From Plenodomus lindquistii (Eukaryota; Ascomycota; Dothideomycetes; Pleosporales; Leptosphaeriaceae), in contig JANUWI010000001.1 in assembly GCA_025504975.1 (NCBI GenBank), positions 1 through 64,000 of the forward strand: a stretch of 64,000 bases of DNA, in the 5' to 3' direction. Position numbers and translations under genes: made by a program. The notes under the pieces are model-generated. The model was not told the DNA's origin, made no database searches, and saw only the letters and a list, made by a program, of their open reading frames with translations. This document shows positions 45,463-57,631 of this stretch, piece by piece; the first letter of the stretch is position 1, and the number at the start of each line of letters is the position of its first letter.

Positions 45463-48400
45463 AATATAAAAAATCTAAATATCTAAATTAGAATTAGAAT
45501 ATTCTCTACTACCTCTAGTCTATATTACCTTTTTATTACGTTTATTTATTTATTACTAAATCTTTTTTAATACCTAGCGTCTTAGCTTTTTTAGCTTTAA
45601 CTTTAAAAGTTTTAAAAATCTAATTTCTAAGCTTTCTAATAATTCGTTCTGCTATAAATTTATATCTAGTAGCTTCTAATATAGCTTTTTATTTTTCTAA
45701 AGTACGCTTTAGGCTTATATATTATATTAAGCGTTAATTTATAGGTAATATTTAGTTTTAAAACCTATTAAACTAAATATAATAGCCTTTTTTAGTAAAT
45801 ATATACACTAGTCTATTAAATAATTTTATATTATTAGATAATAGAACTTTTTTATATAGAGGTAAAGCTAGTCTATATTTTTATAATTTAATATAGTATT
45901 TATAGTAGGTTTAATAAACCTAAAGCTTATAATATTAAAGAGTTTAGTAATCTAGACTTAGATCTGCTTTAATATTTTCTTTTTTTTTTAGCTAGCTTTA
46001 ATATAGTATTAATTATAGTCTTTTTATATATTTTAAACTATTAGATTATTTATTAAAAAGTTAGTCTATTTAAATTTACTAATTCTAAAAAGCTAGGCGC
46101 TTTTATTATAATTAACTATATAAAGTTAAATAGCTAAAGTAGTTAGAGTTTCTAATAGTAAACCTATATTAGCTAGATTAAGTACAGCTTTATTATTTAA
46201 CTCTAACTCTAACTTTAATTTATATTTACTACTAGCTTTAACTAAACTCTTAAGTATTAGTATATCTAAATTATTATTTACTATAGTAATCTACGCGCGT
46301 CTAGTATTATTATCTAAATTAGTATTACTAGAATCTCTATTATATTTTTTAGTAGGTTTTTATAGCGTAGTTTTTAATATAGCTAGTATAAACTCTACTA
46401 TAGAACTAAGCTACTTTAGTAGTAGTGTATTTTTAAATAAGTTTAATTTAAACTTTATAAATAGTAGTTTATACTACTTTAGTATTAGTATTAGTATTAT
46501 AGATAGTAATAGTGTTAAAGGCTGTATTATACCTACTTATCTAGATCTATAGTAGGTATTAGATAGTAAGTTAAATTACTAGAATAAAAGTAAGTTACTA
46601 ATAAATACTCTAATAAAATTTAATAATAACTCTAAACTAGGTATATAGTTTATTACTAGTAGTAAAGAAGCTAAAGGCTATATATCTAGAGGTACTAAAG
46701 CAGCTTAATTTATAAATAATAGTATAGATATATTAAAAAGTAAGTTTAAAAAAAAAGTAACTAGGCTACTTAATCTAATACCTTTTCTATTATTATTTCT
46801 ATTACTAATACTAGGTGCTAGTACAGGCTTACTATCTAAATCCTTTATTAGTATAATAGTATATAAAAATTTCTAGAATTATATCTCTAAAACTTCTATA
46901 TAAGTTATATTTAGATATACCTTTAACCTTATTTATATTACGCTGCTAGGAAAGTTTCTTTACTTTATTAAAAGTTAGTTATAATAGTAAAGTTAGGCTT
47001 TCTAATTCTAAAGGTAGTATATACTTACTATACTAATAGTTAATAACTATATATTAAATATAAAGTACTGCCTATTTATCTAGTTTTAAGTTTATTATTC
47101 TTCTAGTAGACACTATATTAGAGGTAGCTATAGAGATATAATAACTAGTTACTAGTTAAAAAGTCTACTAAATACATAGATAGCTATAAAGTTAGTATGC
47201 TTAGGCTAGAGTGTATTAGTAAATTAAAAGTAAATAGATAGAAAGTAAAAAGTAAAAAAAAAAAAAAAAGTAGAGAAAGTAGTATTAATACCTCTATACT
47301 AAGCCTAGCGCCTAGGCTATAATTAGAATAGCGCGTAGTAGTAAATATAAAAGTAAAAGTAAAAACTATAGTTATACTACTAGAAAAGTAGAGTAGAAAT
47401 AGGTAGTAGTAAATTTACGTAGGTAAAAGTATATTATATAATTTATTACTTTTACTAAACTATTACTAAAGCCTATATTTATTTATATCTATTATAATAT
47501 TTATAAATTTACCTAGCTACTATAAAAGTTATAGAGATATAATTCTTTAAACCTCTATATATAGAGCTTACTATAAAGTATTTATAATTATATATATAAA
47601 AGTGCTTATTTTTATTAACTTATAGTTTTAGTTATATATATTTAGTATTTAACGCGCTATATATCTATATCTAGCTCTATTTTAAACTTATTATCTATTA
47701 GATCTAGTTATAAAATCTACGCGCGTTAAGTTAGTTATAGCAGCTAATTATTTTTTTTTTTTCTATTTCTTTTTCTATATCTTTCTCTACTTTATTATAG
47801 AATGCTACTAATTCTTCTAATACATCTAGAATAGGCCTAATTAGGTTGCTATCTTTTACTATAGCTACTAGTAGAAACTTATCTATTTTAAGTATATTAA
47901 ACTTATTTATTATACGCTACTTTTTATAAATATTAATAGCTACTTCTATAGATAATAGTCTATACTTAGGTTTACTATTACTTAGCTAATATTTCTATAT
48001 ATTATTTTTATTAAATTTTAAAAAAATCTATTTTATACGTTCTAGTTCTAATTATTTTACTTATATAATTTACATTATAAGTATATTATATTATAAAACT
48101 TTAGCTAGCGTAAAGGCTTTATTTTATTTATAATATAGCGTAGCTTAGATGTATATACTAGCTAATAATTTAAAATTATTTTAGAATTTTTTAATTACTT
48201 ACTATATAATATTAGTATTATTAATTACTTATTAGATAAACGCTATTATTTTATCTACTTTTTAGATATATAGTATTTTTTTTCTCTAGTTTAGTTACTT
48301 TTTACTTAGTTAGAATAAAAGTAATACTCTATTACTCTATAGACTAGTACTCTATATTAGAAAATGCTTTAACTTTAATTTAAATTTTATAAATATAATT

Positions 48401-51400
48401 TTAGGTTATTTAACGCCTAATTCCTTTTCTCTAAAGTAGTAGTCTATAGTATTAAAGTATAATACTTCTAGGCCTTTTACTATTAATAGAGAAAGCCTAG
48501 TATATATTATAAAGTTTTTTTTTATATTAAAGTTATATTTTTACTAGTAGGTCTCTATAGTTTATAGAATATAAAGGTTATATTTTTAAATATATATTTA
48601 GGCTAGTATTATAAAAATATCTATAACTAAATAGTAGTCTATGCTATATATCTAAATATTCTCTTTTAATTTTCTTTAGATTAGATTTTTAATTTTTCCC
48701 TTTTTAGTTTTTATAGTAATAGCTTCTATTCTAACTTGTAGAGTAGACTATAGAGTGTTTATACTAATATTAAAATATAGGTTAGCTTTAATCTAAAAGG
48801 TAAGTATAAAAATACTCTATATCTCTAATTTATATAGTAACTATATTATACTATAGAATGCTATTTACTTACCTAGGTTTAATCTATATCTCTTTTAGAA
48901 TATAGAGTTAAAATGTAGAATTATTCTTTAGAAATTATTTTAATAGTGACTTTTTACCTATAGCTTTCTTTTCTATACTAAAGGCAATTAATAGGGATTA
49001 AAATAACTAAATAATAAGCGTAAAATATAAGCAGCTACTATAGATATAAAACTATTATTCTTTTATTTATATACTAGTATAGTTATACTTATTCTAGAAC
49101 TAAATTCTACTAATTACGCTGCCTTTTCTAATGTAAGTATCTATTAATTATATTCTACTATCTAGAAAGTATTTATATTTTTAGTTAAAAAGTACTAGTA
49201 GTTTATATACCTCTAGCCTATAGTTTAGTTTAGGTCTAGTTCTAGTTAAAATTATATATCTAATACTCTAAAACTAGATAGTAAATTTTCTAAAACTTCT
49301 AGAAAAATATAGAACTTTTATTAATTACTATATATTATATAAAATAAAAATATTAGAGCACTATATAGCTACTCTTTAGTAGTCTATAGATATTAAAGTA
49401 GGTAATTTTAGTATAGTTTTAATAGATTCTTTTCTAGACGCTATAATTAAACCTATATATTTAATTAATTCTATAAGTATATAATAACTTTAAATAAAAG
49501 ATTTTAGAAAAGGTAGTAGCTTTTAAAGTGCGTAGTAAACTACTTTTTATTAATATTATATACTTTATAAAATATAAATTCTTTTATATAGGTAATATTA
49601 TTTTTTATAAATTTAGTTTTAATTACTTCTATATATATACCTGCCTATAGAAATATTATACTTTTTACTATACTTTAATTCTAGTTATTTTATTTTTATA
49701 GCTGTAAAGCTATCTATTAGTTATAGGCTATTTTATAAAGTAATATACTATAGTTTTTAGTTATAATTCTTTTATATTCTAGATCTACCTAAAAGTTATT
49801 TATATTAATATGCTCTCTCTACTATTAACGCTTAAAATTAGCCTAAAATATATCTTGTATATTCTAGAATAGTATGCTTTTTATACTAAGTTTTATATTA
49901 TAGTTCTATATAAATATAATTAGCTCTATAAATGTATTAGAACCTAGAAAGTTTATTAGTAGAATACTAATATAATTAAAAATATTATTCTATAAAGGTT
50001 TTAATATATACGCAGCAATTAGAGCTTTTATATCTATAGTATTTAAATTTTTTTTTATTATAATTTTACTTTTAACACAGGATTTAGTGCGTATTTTTAG
50101 AAATAAATAAAAATAGTAATAGTAAAATCTACGTGTATATATAGTATTAAAAATAAGTAAAAAAATATAGTCTATCTAAATCTTTATTACGTAATTATCT
50201 AAATATTAGCTTTTTAATACTATAGTAGTACTAGATAAATTAATATAGCTTATTAGTATATAGAGGAAAAATATAATATATTTCTATTACCTACTTAAAT
50301 ATACTAAAATGCATTTATTATATTATAAATTTAGACTAGAAAATAAAATATGCTAGTTTAGATATATAGTTTAAATAAATAATAGGTAAAATATTTACTT
50401 TATATCTAACTAGAATACTATAAAGTATATAGAAGTAAATAAAATACTATCTATATTAAACTTAGTTATAATTAGCACTATATTAGCCTAGCGCAGGAAT
50501 TCCTTCTCTAATAAATTAATATCTAGTATAGAATACCTAGGTTCTATACAGTTTAGATTAAAGCTATATCTAGTAAATATAGATTTCTATAGAATATATT
50601 TTAGAGCATTTAAATATAATATTAATAGTTTTAGTAAACTAAAAAGTGCGTATAGTTAGAAAAATAGAATAGATAAAAACTATATTACCTTTTTAAATAG
50701 TATAGATATTACGCGTAATAAATACCTATATAAATAGTATAGTATATTATATTTATAGTTAGTAGAAATATATTATTTAATTTTTTCTATAGTAGTTTCT
50801 TAAGTAATTTATAGTAGCTCTATTAGCTAGACTTTATTATAGCTTAGATAAATTTCTTTTTATATTAGGTCTATTTATAATAATAGTTATATTACAGCTA
50901 GTAATTTAATACGCGGCTTTCTAGAGAGTAGAGGTAATATATAAAGTAAAGTATAAAATTTAGCGTTTATTATATATTTATTTACTATGTAATCTACTAT
51001 ATTAGTATATATAACAATTTTTTTTTTATTATTACTATCTATAGGCTTTTTATCTATATATAGGTGTAAATTATACCTATCTACCTATTCTAATACTTTA
51101 CTTTCTCTATTACTAGGTTAGATAAAAACGTAATTACTAAAACTATTACTATAGTATAATTATAATAGATTTTAAAAAAGTAAAGCGTTAGGTAGACTAT
51201 ATAATTAATAGTTAAAATTAAACTAGTAATAAGTTTATATCTAGTTAGTCTATATGTATATAGACTTTTCTAGAATATAATTCTAAAAATCTCTATATAG
51301 TACTTACTAATATAAGTATTATTAAATATATCTACTAGTAACTCTATATTCTAACTTTATAGTATAACATCTAGTATATTATATAACTAGATTTGTATTA

Positions 51401-51618
51401 GTATTTCTATATTACTTTAATTTTTACTATTATACTAGAGTTATCTATATCTATTCTATAGGCTTTTTAGTTTTACATTTAATAGCTATAGTACTACTAG
51501 AGGTTTGTATAGAGCTATAGAATATAAAATACAAGCTGCTATAAATCTAGTTTAATTAACTATTACTATTTAATCTAGTTCTAAAGTTATATTATAAACT
51601 AATATATGTATTAATATA
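45463..51618. other. AT-rich, RIP-degraded block
   Basis: About 6.2 kb with the same lack of CpA/TpG as the block at 4436-37560, of which it is the continuation interrupted by the Gypsy insertion. No reading frame of note is present. A short A-rich stretch with TAAAAGTAAATAGATAG units lies near 47223-47270, similar to the 14-bp array at 30929. Nothing else is supported. Confidence 0.8.
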
Positions 51619-51682
51619 ACGTACTCCACAAGCGAGTGGCCGGCACAAGCGAGTGGCCGGGCTCTGCCAAGACCACACCAAA
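51619..51682 (+). repeat. Left TIR, copy 1
   Basis: Starts ACGTACTCC and holds two adjacent copies of CACAAGCGAGTGGCCGG (51627-51643 and 51644-51660), a probable double transposase-binding site. Confidence 0.93.
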
Positions 51683-51698
51683 CTTCATACTATCATCA

Positions 51699-53351
51699 AT
51701 GTCTCAACGCAACAACGTAAAAAAGTCTTCAATTGAATCTCAAATACAGCTTGCATTGCAGGCTATCCAACAAGACGCGACACTTACTATTTCAAGGGCT
51801 GCTGCAGTCTACAAGGTTGCAGAAAGGACCCTACGACGACGACGCGCCGGTACTGCCCCACGACGTGATTGCAAGCCTAATTCAATGAACCTGCTTAAGA
51901 CTGAAGAGGAGGTGATTGTCAAGCATGTGCTTGACCTTGCTGCAAGAGGATTCCCGCCCCAGCTCGCTGCAGTCAAAGATATGGCAGATTCTTTGCTTGA
52001 AGCCCGGCACCGCAACCCTACTGGCAAGAACTGGGCTGCAAACTTCGTTAAGCGTCGCCCTGAGCTTAAAGTGAAGTTCAATCGCAAGTACGATTATAAG
52101 AGAGCCCTCTGCGAAGATCCAGTGGTTATCGGTGACTGGTTCCGGCTTGTAGAGAATACCAAAGCCAAGTACGGCATCCAGGACGAAGACATCTACAACT
52201 TCGACGAGACAGGCTTCATGATGGGCGTCATATCAACTGGGGCAGTTGTCACAGGTGCCGACTATCAAGGGCGTCCAAAATCTGTGCAGCAGGGCAACCG
52301 GGAGTGGACTACGGTGATCCAAGGCATCAATGCGACGGGGTGGGCTATCCCACCCTTCATCATCTTTGCCGGCAAGCACCACCTCTCTGCCTGGTACAAG
52401 GAGCCCAGCCTGCCTCGGGACTGGGCTCTTGCAGTCTCTGAGAACGGCTGGACAGACAATGGGCTTGGTCTAGACTGGTTAAAGCACTTTGACAAGCACA
52501 CAAAAGAGCGTACTGTTGGCACAGTACGTCTGCTCATAGTCGACGGTCATGAGAGCCACAACTCGCTTGAGTTCCACCAGTACTGCGAGGAACACAAGAT
52601 TATGACCCTCTGCATGCCTCCTCATTCGTCGCACCTCCTGCAGCCGCTTGACGTTGGTTGTTTTGCGCCTCTGAAGAAGGCGTATGGCCGCCAAGCCGAG
52701 GATCTGATGCGCAACCGGATCAACCACATCACCAAGATCGAGTTCTTGCCGTGCTTTATTGCTGCTTTCAATGCTGCCATTACTCAAAGCAATATCCAGG
52801 GAGGCTTTCGAGGCGCGGGCTTGGTTCCCTTTGACCCAGAGGCTGTGATATCTGGCCTTGACATCAAGCTGCGTACGCCGTCACCCCCCGCCGTCAACAA
52901 TGAGCCCTGGCACTCCCAGACCCCAAGCAATACCCTGCAATTTGGGTCGCAATCGAAGCTCCTTGAAGAGAGGATTCGAAGGCATGTGGATAGCTCGCCA
53001 ACTGCCATGGTTGATGCGCTTGAAAAGTTCAGCAAAGGCGCAGCGTTGATGGCGCATCAGATGGTGTTGATGCGCAATGAAGTCGTTGAGCTTCGAGCAG
53101 CAAATGAGGCCGCCACGCGACGTAAATCGCACAAGAGGAAGCGGGTACAGAAGGAGGGTACCCTTACGGTCGAGGAGGGCCTACGCTTGACGACTCTAAA
53201 GGAGTTTGCGGCGCGTGGTGATGGGAAGAAGGCGTCGAAGAGGGTGCGCGCTGAGGGAGGCGAACCCACGCAACGGCGCTGTGGACGCTGCGGTGAGGGT
53301 GGGCACAACGCGCGCACGTGTAAGCAAGAAGTAGAAAGTATTTCTGAATAG
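51699..53351 (+). CDS. Fot1/Pot2-like DD35D transposase, copy 1
   Basis: 550 residues from ATG 51699. The frame extends upstream into the TIR to a GTG at 51636, but ATG is the likely start. The N-terminal half has a pipsqueak-type helix-turn-helix (about 10-50) and a CENP-B/pogo-type DNA-binding segment (about 65-135). The DDE domain has Asp169 (NFDETGF), Asp282 (IVDGHESH) and Asp318 (QPLDVGCF); the last two are 35 residues apart, giving the DD35D triad of the pogo/Fot group. A coiled-coil-like stretch near 425-470 and a basic segment follow, then a C-terminal zinc knuckle CGRCGEGGHNARTC (CX2CX4HX4C). It cuts and pastes the element into TA sites. The protein is complete and identical to that of copy 2. 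Confidence 0.93.
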   Translation: MSQRNNVKKSSIESQIQLALQAIQQDATLTISRAAAVYKVAERTLRRRRAGTAPRRDCKPNSMNLLKTEEEVIVKHVLDLAARGFPPQLAAVKDMADSLLEARHRNPTGKNWAANFVKRRPELKVKFNRKYDYKRALCEDPVVIGDWFRLVENTKAKYGIQDEDIYNFDETGFMMGVISTGAVVTGADYQGRPKSVQQGNREWTTVIQGINATGWAIPPFIIFAGKHHLSAWYKEPSLPRDWALAVSENGWTDNGLGLDWLKHFDKHTKERTVGTVRLLIVDGHESHNSLEFHQYCEEHKIMTLCMPPHSSHLLQPLDVGCFAPLKKAYGRQAEDLMRNRINHITKIEFLPCFIAAFNAAITQSNIQGGFRGAGLVPFDPEAVISGLDIKLRTPSPPAVNNEPWHSQTPSNTLQFGSQSKLLEERIRRHVDSSPTAMVDALEKFSKGAALMAHQMVLMRNEVVELRAANEAATRRKSHKRKRVQKEGTLTVEEGLRLTTLKEFAARGDGKKASKRVRAEGGEPTQRRCGRCGEGGHNARTCKQEVESISE

Positions 53352-53416
53352 ATTGGCTTACTACGATTTCTACGTACTGTTGTTGTTGGTTGTGCAGTAC
53401 TGTTGTAAGAGTACGT

Positions 53417-53480
53417 TTTGGTGTGGTCTTGGCAGAGCCCGGCCACTCGCTTGTGCCGGCCACTCGCTTGTGGAGTACGT
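53417..53480 (-). repeat. Right TIR, copy 1
   Basis: Reverse complement of 51619-51682 with the same two 17-bp subrepeats, ending GGAGTACGT before the TA duplication. Confidence 0.93.
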
Positions 53481-53482
53481 TA

Positions 53483-53731
53483 GTAGAAAAAGTAAAATAG
53501 TAATATATAGAAGTGTAATATACTAGCGTCTAGAGAAAAAAAGTTTAAAAAATAAAATAGCTATTAGATACGTTTACTAGGCACGTACTAGTAACCTGTA
53601 TAAACTAATATTAAAAACCTATTTATTAATCTAAATATATCTATATTTACTAGCGTTTTTAATATAAATATAAATAAATAAAATTACTATATAGATATAA
53701 ACGTTATACTAGCTAAGTATATATTAGATAG
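53483..53731. other. AT-rich spacer between inverted transposons
   Basis: About 250 bp of RIP-type AT-rich DNA, a piece of the surrounding block. It contains no gene and becomes the loop of any hairpin formed by the two flanking transposons. Confidence 0.85.
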
Positions 53732-53733
53732 TA

Positions 53734-53797
53734 ACGTACTCCACAAGCGAGTGGCCGGCACAAGCGAGTGGCCGGGCTCTGCCAAGACCACACCAAA
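53734..53797 (+). repeat. TIR of copy 2, low-coordinate end
   Basis: Same 64-bp TIR with two 17-bp subrepeats. This is the 3' end relative to the transposase gene. Confidence 0.93.
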
Positions 53798-53862
53798 ACG
53801 TACTCTTACAACAGTACTGCACAACCAACAACAACAGTACGTAGAAATCGTAGTAAGCCAAT

Positions 53863-55515
53863 CTATTCAGAAATACTTTCTACTTCTTGCTTACACGTGC
53901 GCGCGTTGTGCCCACCCTCACCGCAGCGTCCACAGCGCCGTTGCGTGGGTTCGCCTCCCTCAGCGCGCACCCTCTTCGACGCCTTCTTCCCATCACCACG
54001 CGCCGCAAACTCCTTTAGAGTCGTCAAGCGTAGGCCCTCCTCGACCGTAAGGGTACCCTCCTTCTGTACCCGCTTCCTCTTGTGCGATTTACGTCGCGTG
54101 GCGGCCTCATTTGCTGCTCGAAGCTCAACGACTTCATTGCGCATCAACACCATCTGATGCGCCATCAACGCTGCGCCTTTGCTGAACTTTTCAAGCGCAT
54201 CAACCATGGCAGTTGGCGAGCTATCCACATGCCTTCGAATCCTCTCTTCAAGGAGCTTCGATTGCGACCCAAATTGCAGGGTATTGCTTGGGGTCTGGGA
54301 GTGCCAGGGCTCATTGTTGACGGCGGGGGGTGACGGCGTACGCAGCTTGATGTCAAGGCCAGATATCACAGCCTCTGGGTCAAAGGGAACCAAGCCCGCG
54401 CCTCGAAAGCCTCCCTGGATATTGCTTTGAGTAATGGCAGCATTGAAAGCAGCAATAAAGCACGGCAAGAACTCGATCTTGGTGATGTGGTTGATCCGGT
54501 TGCGCATCAGATCCTCGGCTTGGCGGCCATACGCCTTCTTCAGAGGCGCAAAACAACCAACGTCAAGCGGCTGCAGGAGGTGCGACGAATGAGGAGGCAT
54601 GCAGAGGGTCATAATCTTGTGTTCCTCGCAGTACTGGTGGAACTCAAGCGAGTTGTGGCTCTCATGACCGTCGACTATGAGCAGACGTACTGTGCCAACA
54701 GTACGCTCTTTTGTGTGCTTGTCAAAGTGCTTTAACCAGTCTAGACCAAGCCCATTGTCTGTCCAGCCGTTCTCAGAGACTGCAAGAGCCCAGTCCCGAG
54801 GCAGGCTGGGCTCCTTGTACCAGGCAGAGAGGTGGTGCTTGCCGGCAAAGATGATGAAGGGTGGGATAGCCCACCCCGTCGCATTGATGCCTTGGATCAC
54901 CGTAGTCCACTCCCGGTTGCCCTGCTGCACAGATTTTGGACGCCCTTGATAGTCGGCACCTGTGACAACTGCCCCAGTTGATATGACGCCCATCATGAAG
55001 CCTGTCTCGTCGAAGTTGTAGATGTCTTCGTCCTGGATGCCGTACTTGGCTTTGGTATTCTCTACAAGCCGGAACCAGTCACCGATAACCACTGGATCTT
55101 CGCAGAGGGCTCTCTTATAATCGTACTTGCGATTGAACTTCACTTTAAGCTCAGGGCGACGCTTAACGAAGTTTGCAGCCCAGTTCTTGCCAGTAGGGTT
55201 GCGGTGCCGGGCTTCAAGCAAAGAATCTGCCATATCTTTGACTGCAGCGAGCTGGGGCGGGAATCCTCTTGCAGCAAGGTCAAGCACATGCTTGACAATC
55301 ACCTCCTCTTCAGTCTTAAGCAGGTTCATTGAATTAGGCTTGCAATCACGTCGTGGGGCAGTACCGGCGCGTCGTCGTCGTAGGGTCCTTTCTGCAACCT
55401 TGTAGACTGCAGCAGCCCTTGAAATAGTAAGTGTCGCGTCTTGTTGGATAGCCTGCAATGCAAGCTGTATTTGAGATTCAATTGAAGACTTTTTTACGTT
55501 GTTGCGTTGAGACAT
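53863..55515 (-). CDS. Fot1/Pot2-like DD35D transposase, copy 2
   Basis: 550 residues from ATG 55515, identical to the copy 1 protein, with the same helix-turn-helix N-terminus, DD35D triad (Asp169, Asp282, Asp318) and C-terminal CCHC knuckle. It is transcribed towards copy 1, so the two genes converge. Read-through of either stop and TIR would copy the opposite strand of the other gene. Both are intact and could supply active transposase. The C-terminal knuckle is not something I associate with every Fot1-like protein and may mark a subfamily. Confidence 0.93.
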   Translation of the reverse strand: MSQRNNVKKSSIESQIQLALQAIQQDATLTISRAAAVYKVAERTLRRRRAGTAPRRDCKPNSMNLLKTEEEVIVKHVLDLAARGFPPQLAAVKDMADSLLEARHRNPTGKNWAANFVKRRPELKVKFNRKYDYKRALCEDPVVIGDWFRLVENTKAKYGIQDEDIYNFDETGFMMGVISTGAVVTGADYQGRPKSVQQGNREWTTVIQGINATGWAIPPFIIFAGKHHLSAWYKEPSLPRDWALAVSENGWTDNGLGLDWLKHFDKHTKERTVGTVRLLIVDGHESHNSLEFHQYCEEHKIMTLCMPPHSSHLLQPLDVGCFAPLKKAYGRQAEDLMRNRINHITKIEFLPCFIAAFNAAITQSNIQGGFRGAGLVPFDPEAVISGLDIKLRTPSPPAVNNEPWHSQTPSNTLQFGSQSKLLEERIRRHVDSSPTAMVDALEKFSKGAALMAHQMVLMRNEVVELRAANEAATRRKSHKRKRVQKEGTLTVEEGLRLTTLKEFAARGDGKKASKRVRAEGGEPTQRRCGRCGEGGHNARTCKQEVESISE

Positions 55516-55531
55516 TGATGATAGTATGAAG

Positions 55532-55595
55532 TTTGGTGTGGTCTTGGCAGAGCCCGGCCACTCGCTTGTGCCGGCCACTCGCTTGTGGAGTACGT
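55532..55595 (-). repeat. TIR of copy 2, high-coordinate end
   Basis: Reverse complement of the TIR at 53734-53797. This is the 5' end relative to the transposase gene. Confidence 0.93.
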
Positions 55596-56989
55596 TATAT
55601 AATATTTTTTAAGTTATCTACTTTTTTCTTTACCTACTATAATACTATATTATTTTTTTTAGATATATTATAATTAGTATATTAGGTTTTTTCTACTTTA
55701 TAATTATAGTAGATTACACACTAGTAGTAAGTAATCTCTATTTATAATTATACTATATTTAGACTAAACTAGAATTTTACTAGCGCTTAAAATTACCTTT
55801 AGTTATAATAGTAAAACTAATAGTAGCCTTTAGTAGGTTTTTATATAGTTTTACTTAAGCTATATAACTATACTAGTATTAAAATTAAAATATACTTTTA
55901 TTTTAATATCTAGTATAATACTTAAGTACTATATAGTACTACTTTTTATTTAAACTTTAGAAATATAAATTAGATTTATAGCTAAAAAGAATATTTACAC
56001 GCATTATATTATACTACTAAATACATCTAATATTAAGGTTATTAGTAGATCTAATAAAAACTCTAAATAGGTTTAGCGTAGTTATAGCTTTAGCTATATA
56101 ACTAAAGCTAGTAGTAGAATACTAATATAATATATCTATAATCTACTAATAGCTCTATTAGTATTAATATATATTTATAGAAATAGTATATAATATATAT
56201 AGTATACGCCTAAAAGTTAACGTACCTATACTATAATTAGAAGTTTTAAAAATATAATTCTAGATACCTATATTATATAAAGGGGTAGAAATACCTAATT
56301 CTTTATAGATATGCGTAATAGTATAAATAGGTATAATATAAAGTTATTAGATTTTTTATAGTTATAATACTCTATTACTCTATATTAGTAGTTATAAAAG
56401 CTTTAATTAGTTAGAAATTTTATATTATAAAGGGTCTAATAGAAACCTAGAAATAGTATAGTTAGGTAATCTAACAGAAATCTATATATAGACTAGTATA
56501 AGTTCTTTTACTTTAATAAATATAAAAATAATAAAACTACGTAATATAATATAACTTTAATAACACTTTTAATAGCGTTATAAAAACTTTAAAATAGCTT
56601 ATTATAATATACGTAATACTTATACAGTCTATTATTCTAAAAATAAAACGTATAAATAATAGATATAGATTTTACATATTTCTATACTACCTAGCTCTAA
56701 CTCTATATATATAATACTATATATATAAATACTAAAGTAATATAGTAAAAAAATAGTATTTATATAGTTTTTATATATATTTTTTATATAGTTTTTTTAT
56801 AAACTTTATATAAAGTTATATAATTCTTTTATAGTCTAGCTATACTAGTTTTTAACTAGATTAAATATTAGTAGATTTATAGTAAAAATTATCTAGTAGG
56901 CCTAGTTTCTAGTCTATTTAATTATATTTTATATACGCGCTACTAGGTAGTTTAGAAGTTCTTTTATAAATACTAGATAAAACTTAGAT

Positions 56990-57300
56990 AATAAAAGTAT
57001 AGCTCTAGAAACTAAATAGAGTTATAATAAAAAACGTCTAGATCTAGAAGTAGAATAGAGTTAGAATAAAAAATATTTAGCTTTAGAAGCTAAATAGAGT
57101 TAGAATAATAAAAGTCTAGCTTTAGAAGCTAGATAAAGTTAGAATAATAAAAATCTAGCTCTAGAAGCTAGATAGAGTTTAGAATAATAAAGGTCTAGCT
57201 TTAGAAGCTAAATAAAGTTAGAATAATAAATATCTAGCTCTAAAAGCTAGATAGAGTTAGAATAATAAAAGTCTAGCTCTAGAAACTAGATATATTTATT
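56990..57300. repeat. 39-bp tandem repeat, about 8 copies
   Basis: Units contain TCTAGCTCTAGAAGCTAGAT and AGAGTTAGAATAATAAA. The period is a multiple of 3, so the array could be a decayed coding repeat (13 residues), but no frame remains. Confidence 0.75.
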
Positions 57301-57631
57301 TAGTTAGCTTTAAAAGCTACTAGTATTCTAGAAGTATTACGTATAAATTTAATATAGAAAGCTATTTTATTAATATTAAATAAATTTATAAGTACTAGTA
57401 TATTTAAAAAAATCTATTATTTAATTATATAGCTTTTTTTAATACTAGTTATAAAATAGTAGTTTAAAAAACTTTTTTTATTATATAAATTAAAATTAAT
57501 ACTCTAAAAAAATAATTATTTTTAAAAATTTTAGTTTTATAATATATTAATATTTAAAGTATTATATAGTTTTTAGATATACTATTTTAGCTTTACTTTT
57601 AATTATTATTAAATAAAATAGAGAATAGTAT

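Larger units (their letters stand above)
51619..53480 (+). mobile_element. Fot1/Pot2-like Tc1-mariner transposon, copy 1
   Basis: A full 1862-bp element with 64-bp terminal inverted repeats (51619-51682 and 53417-53480) and a TA duplication on each side (51617-51618, 53481-53482). Length, TA target and DD35D transposase fit the Fot1/Pot2 (pogo) group of fungal transposons. It is intact, GC-normal and surrounded by RIP-mutated DNA. Confidence 0.95.
53734..55595 (-). mobile_element. Fot1/Pot2-like Tc1-mariner transposon, copy 2 (inverted)
   Basis: 1862 bp, the reverse complement of copy 1 (each position pairs with 107214 minus the position), with TA at 53732-53733 and 55596-55597. No differences were noticed. 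Both copies have their own TA duplication, so they look like separate insertions and not halves of one rearranged element. Confidence 0.95.
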
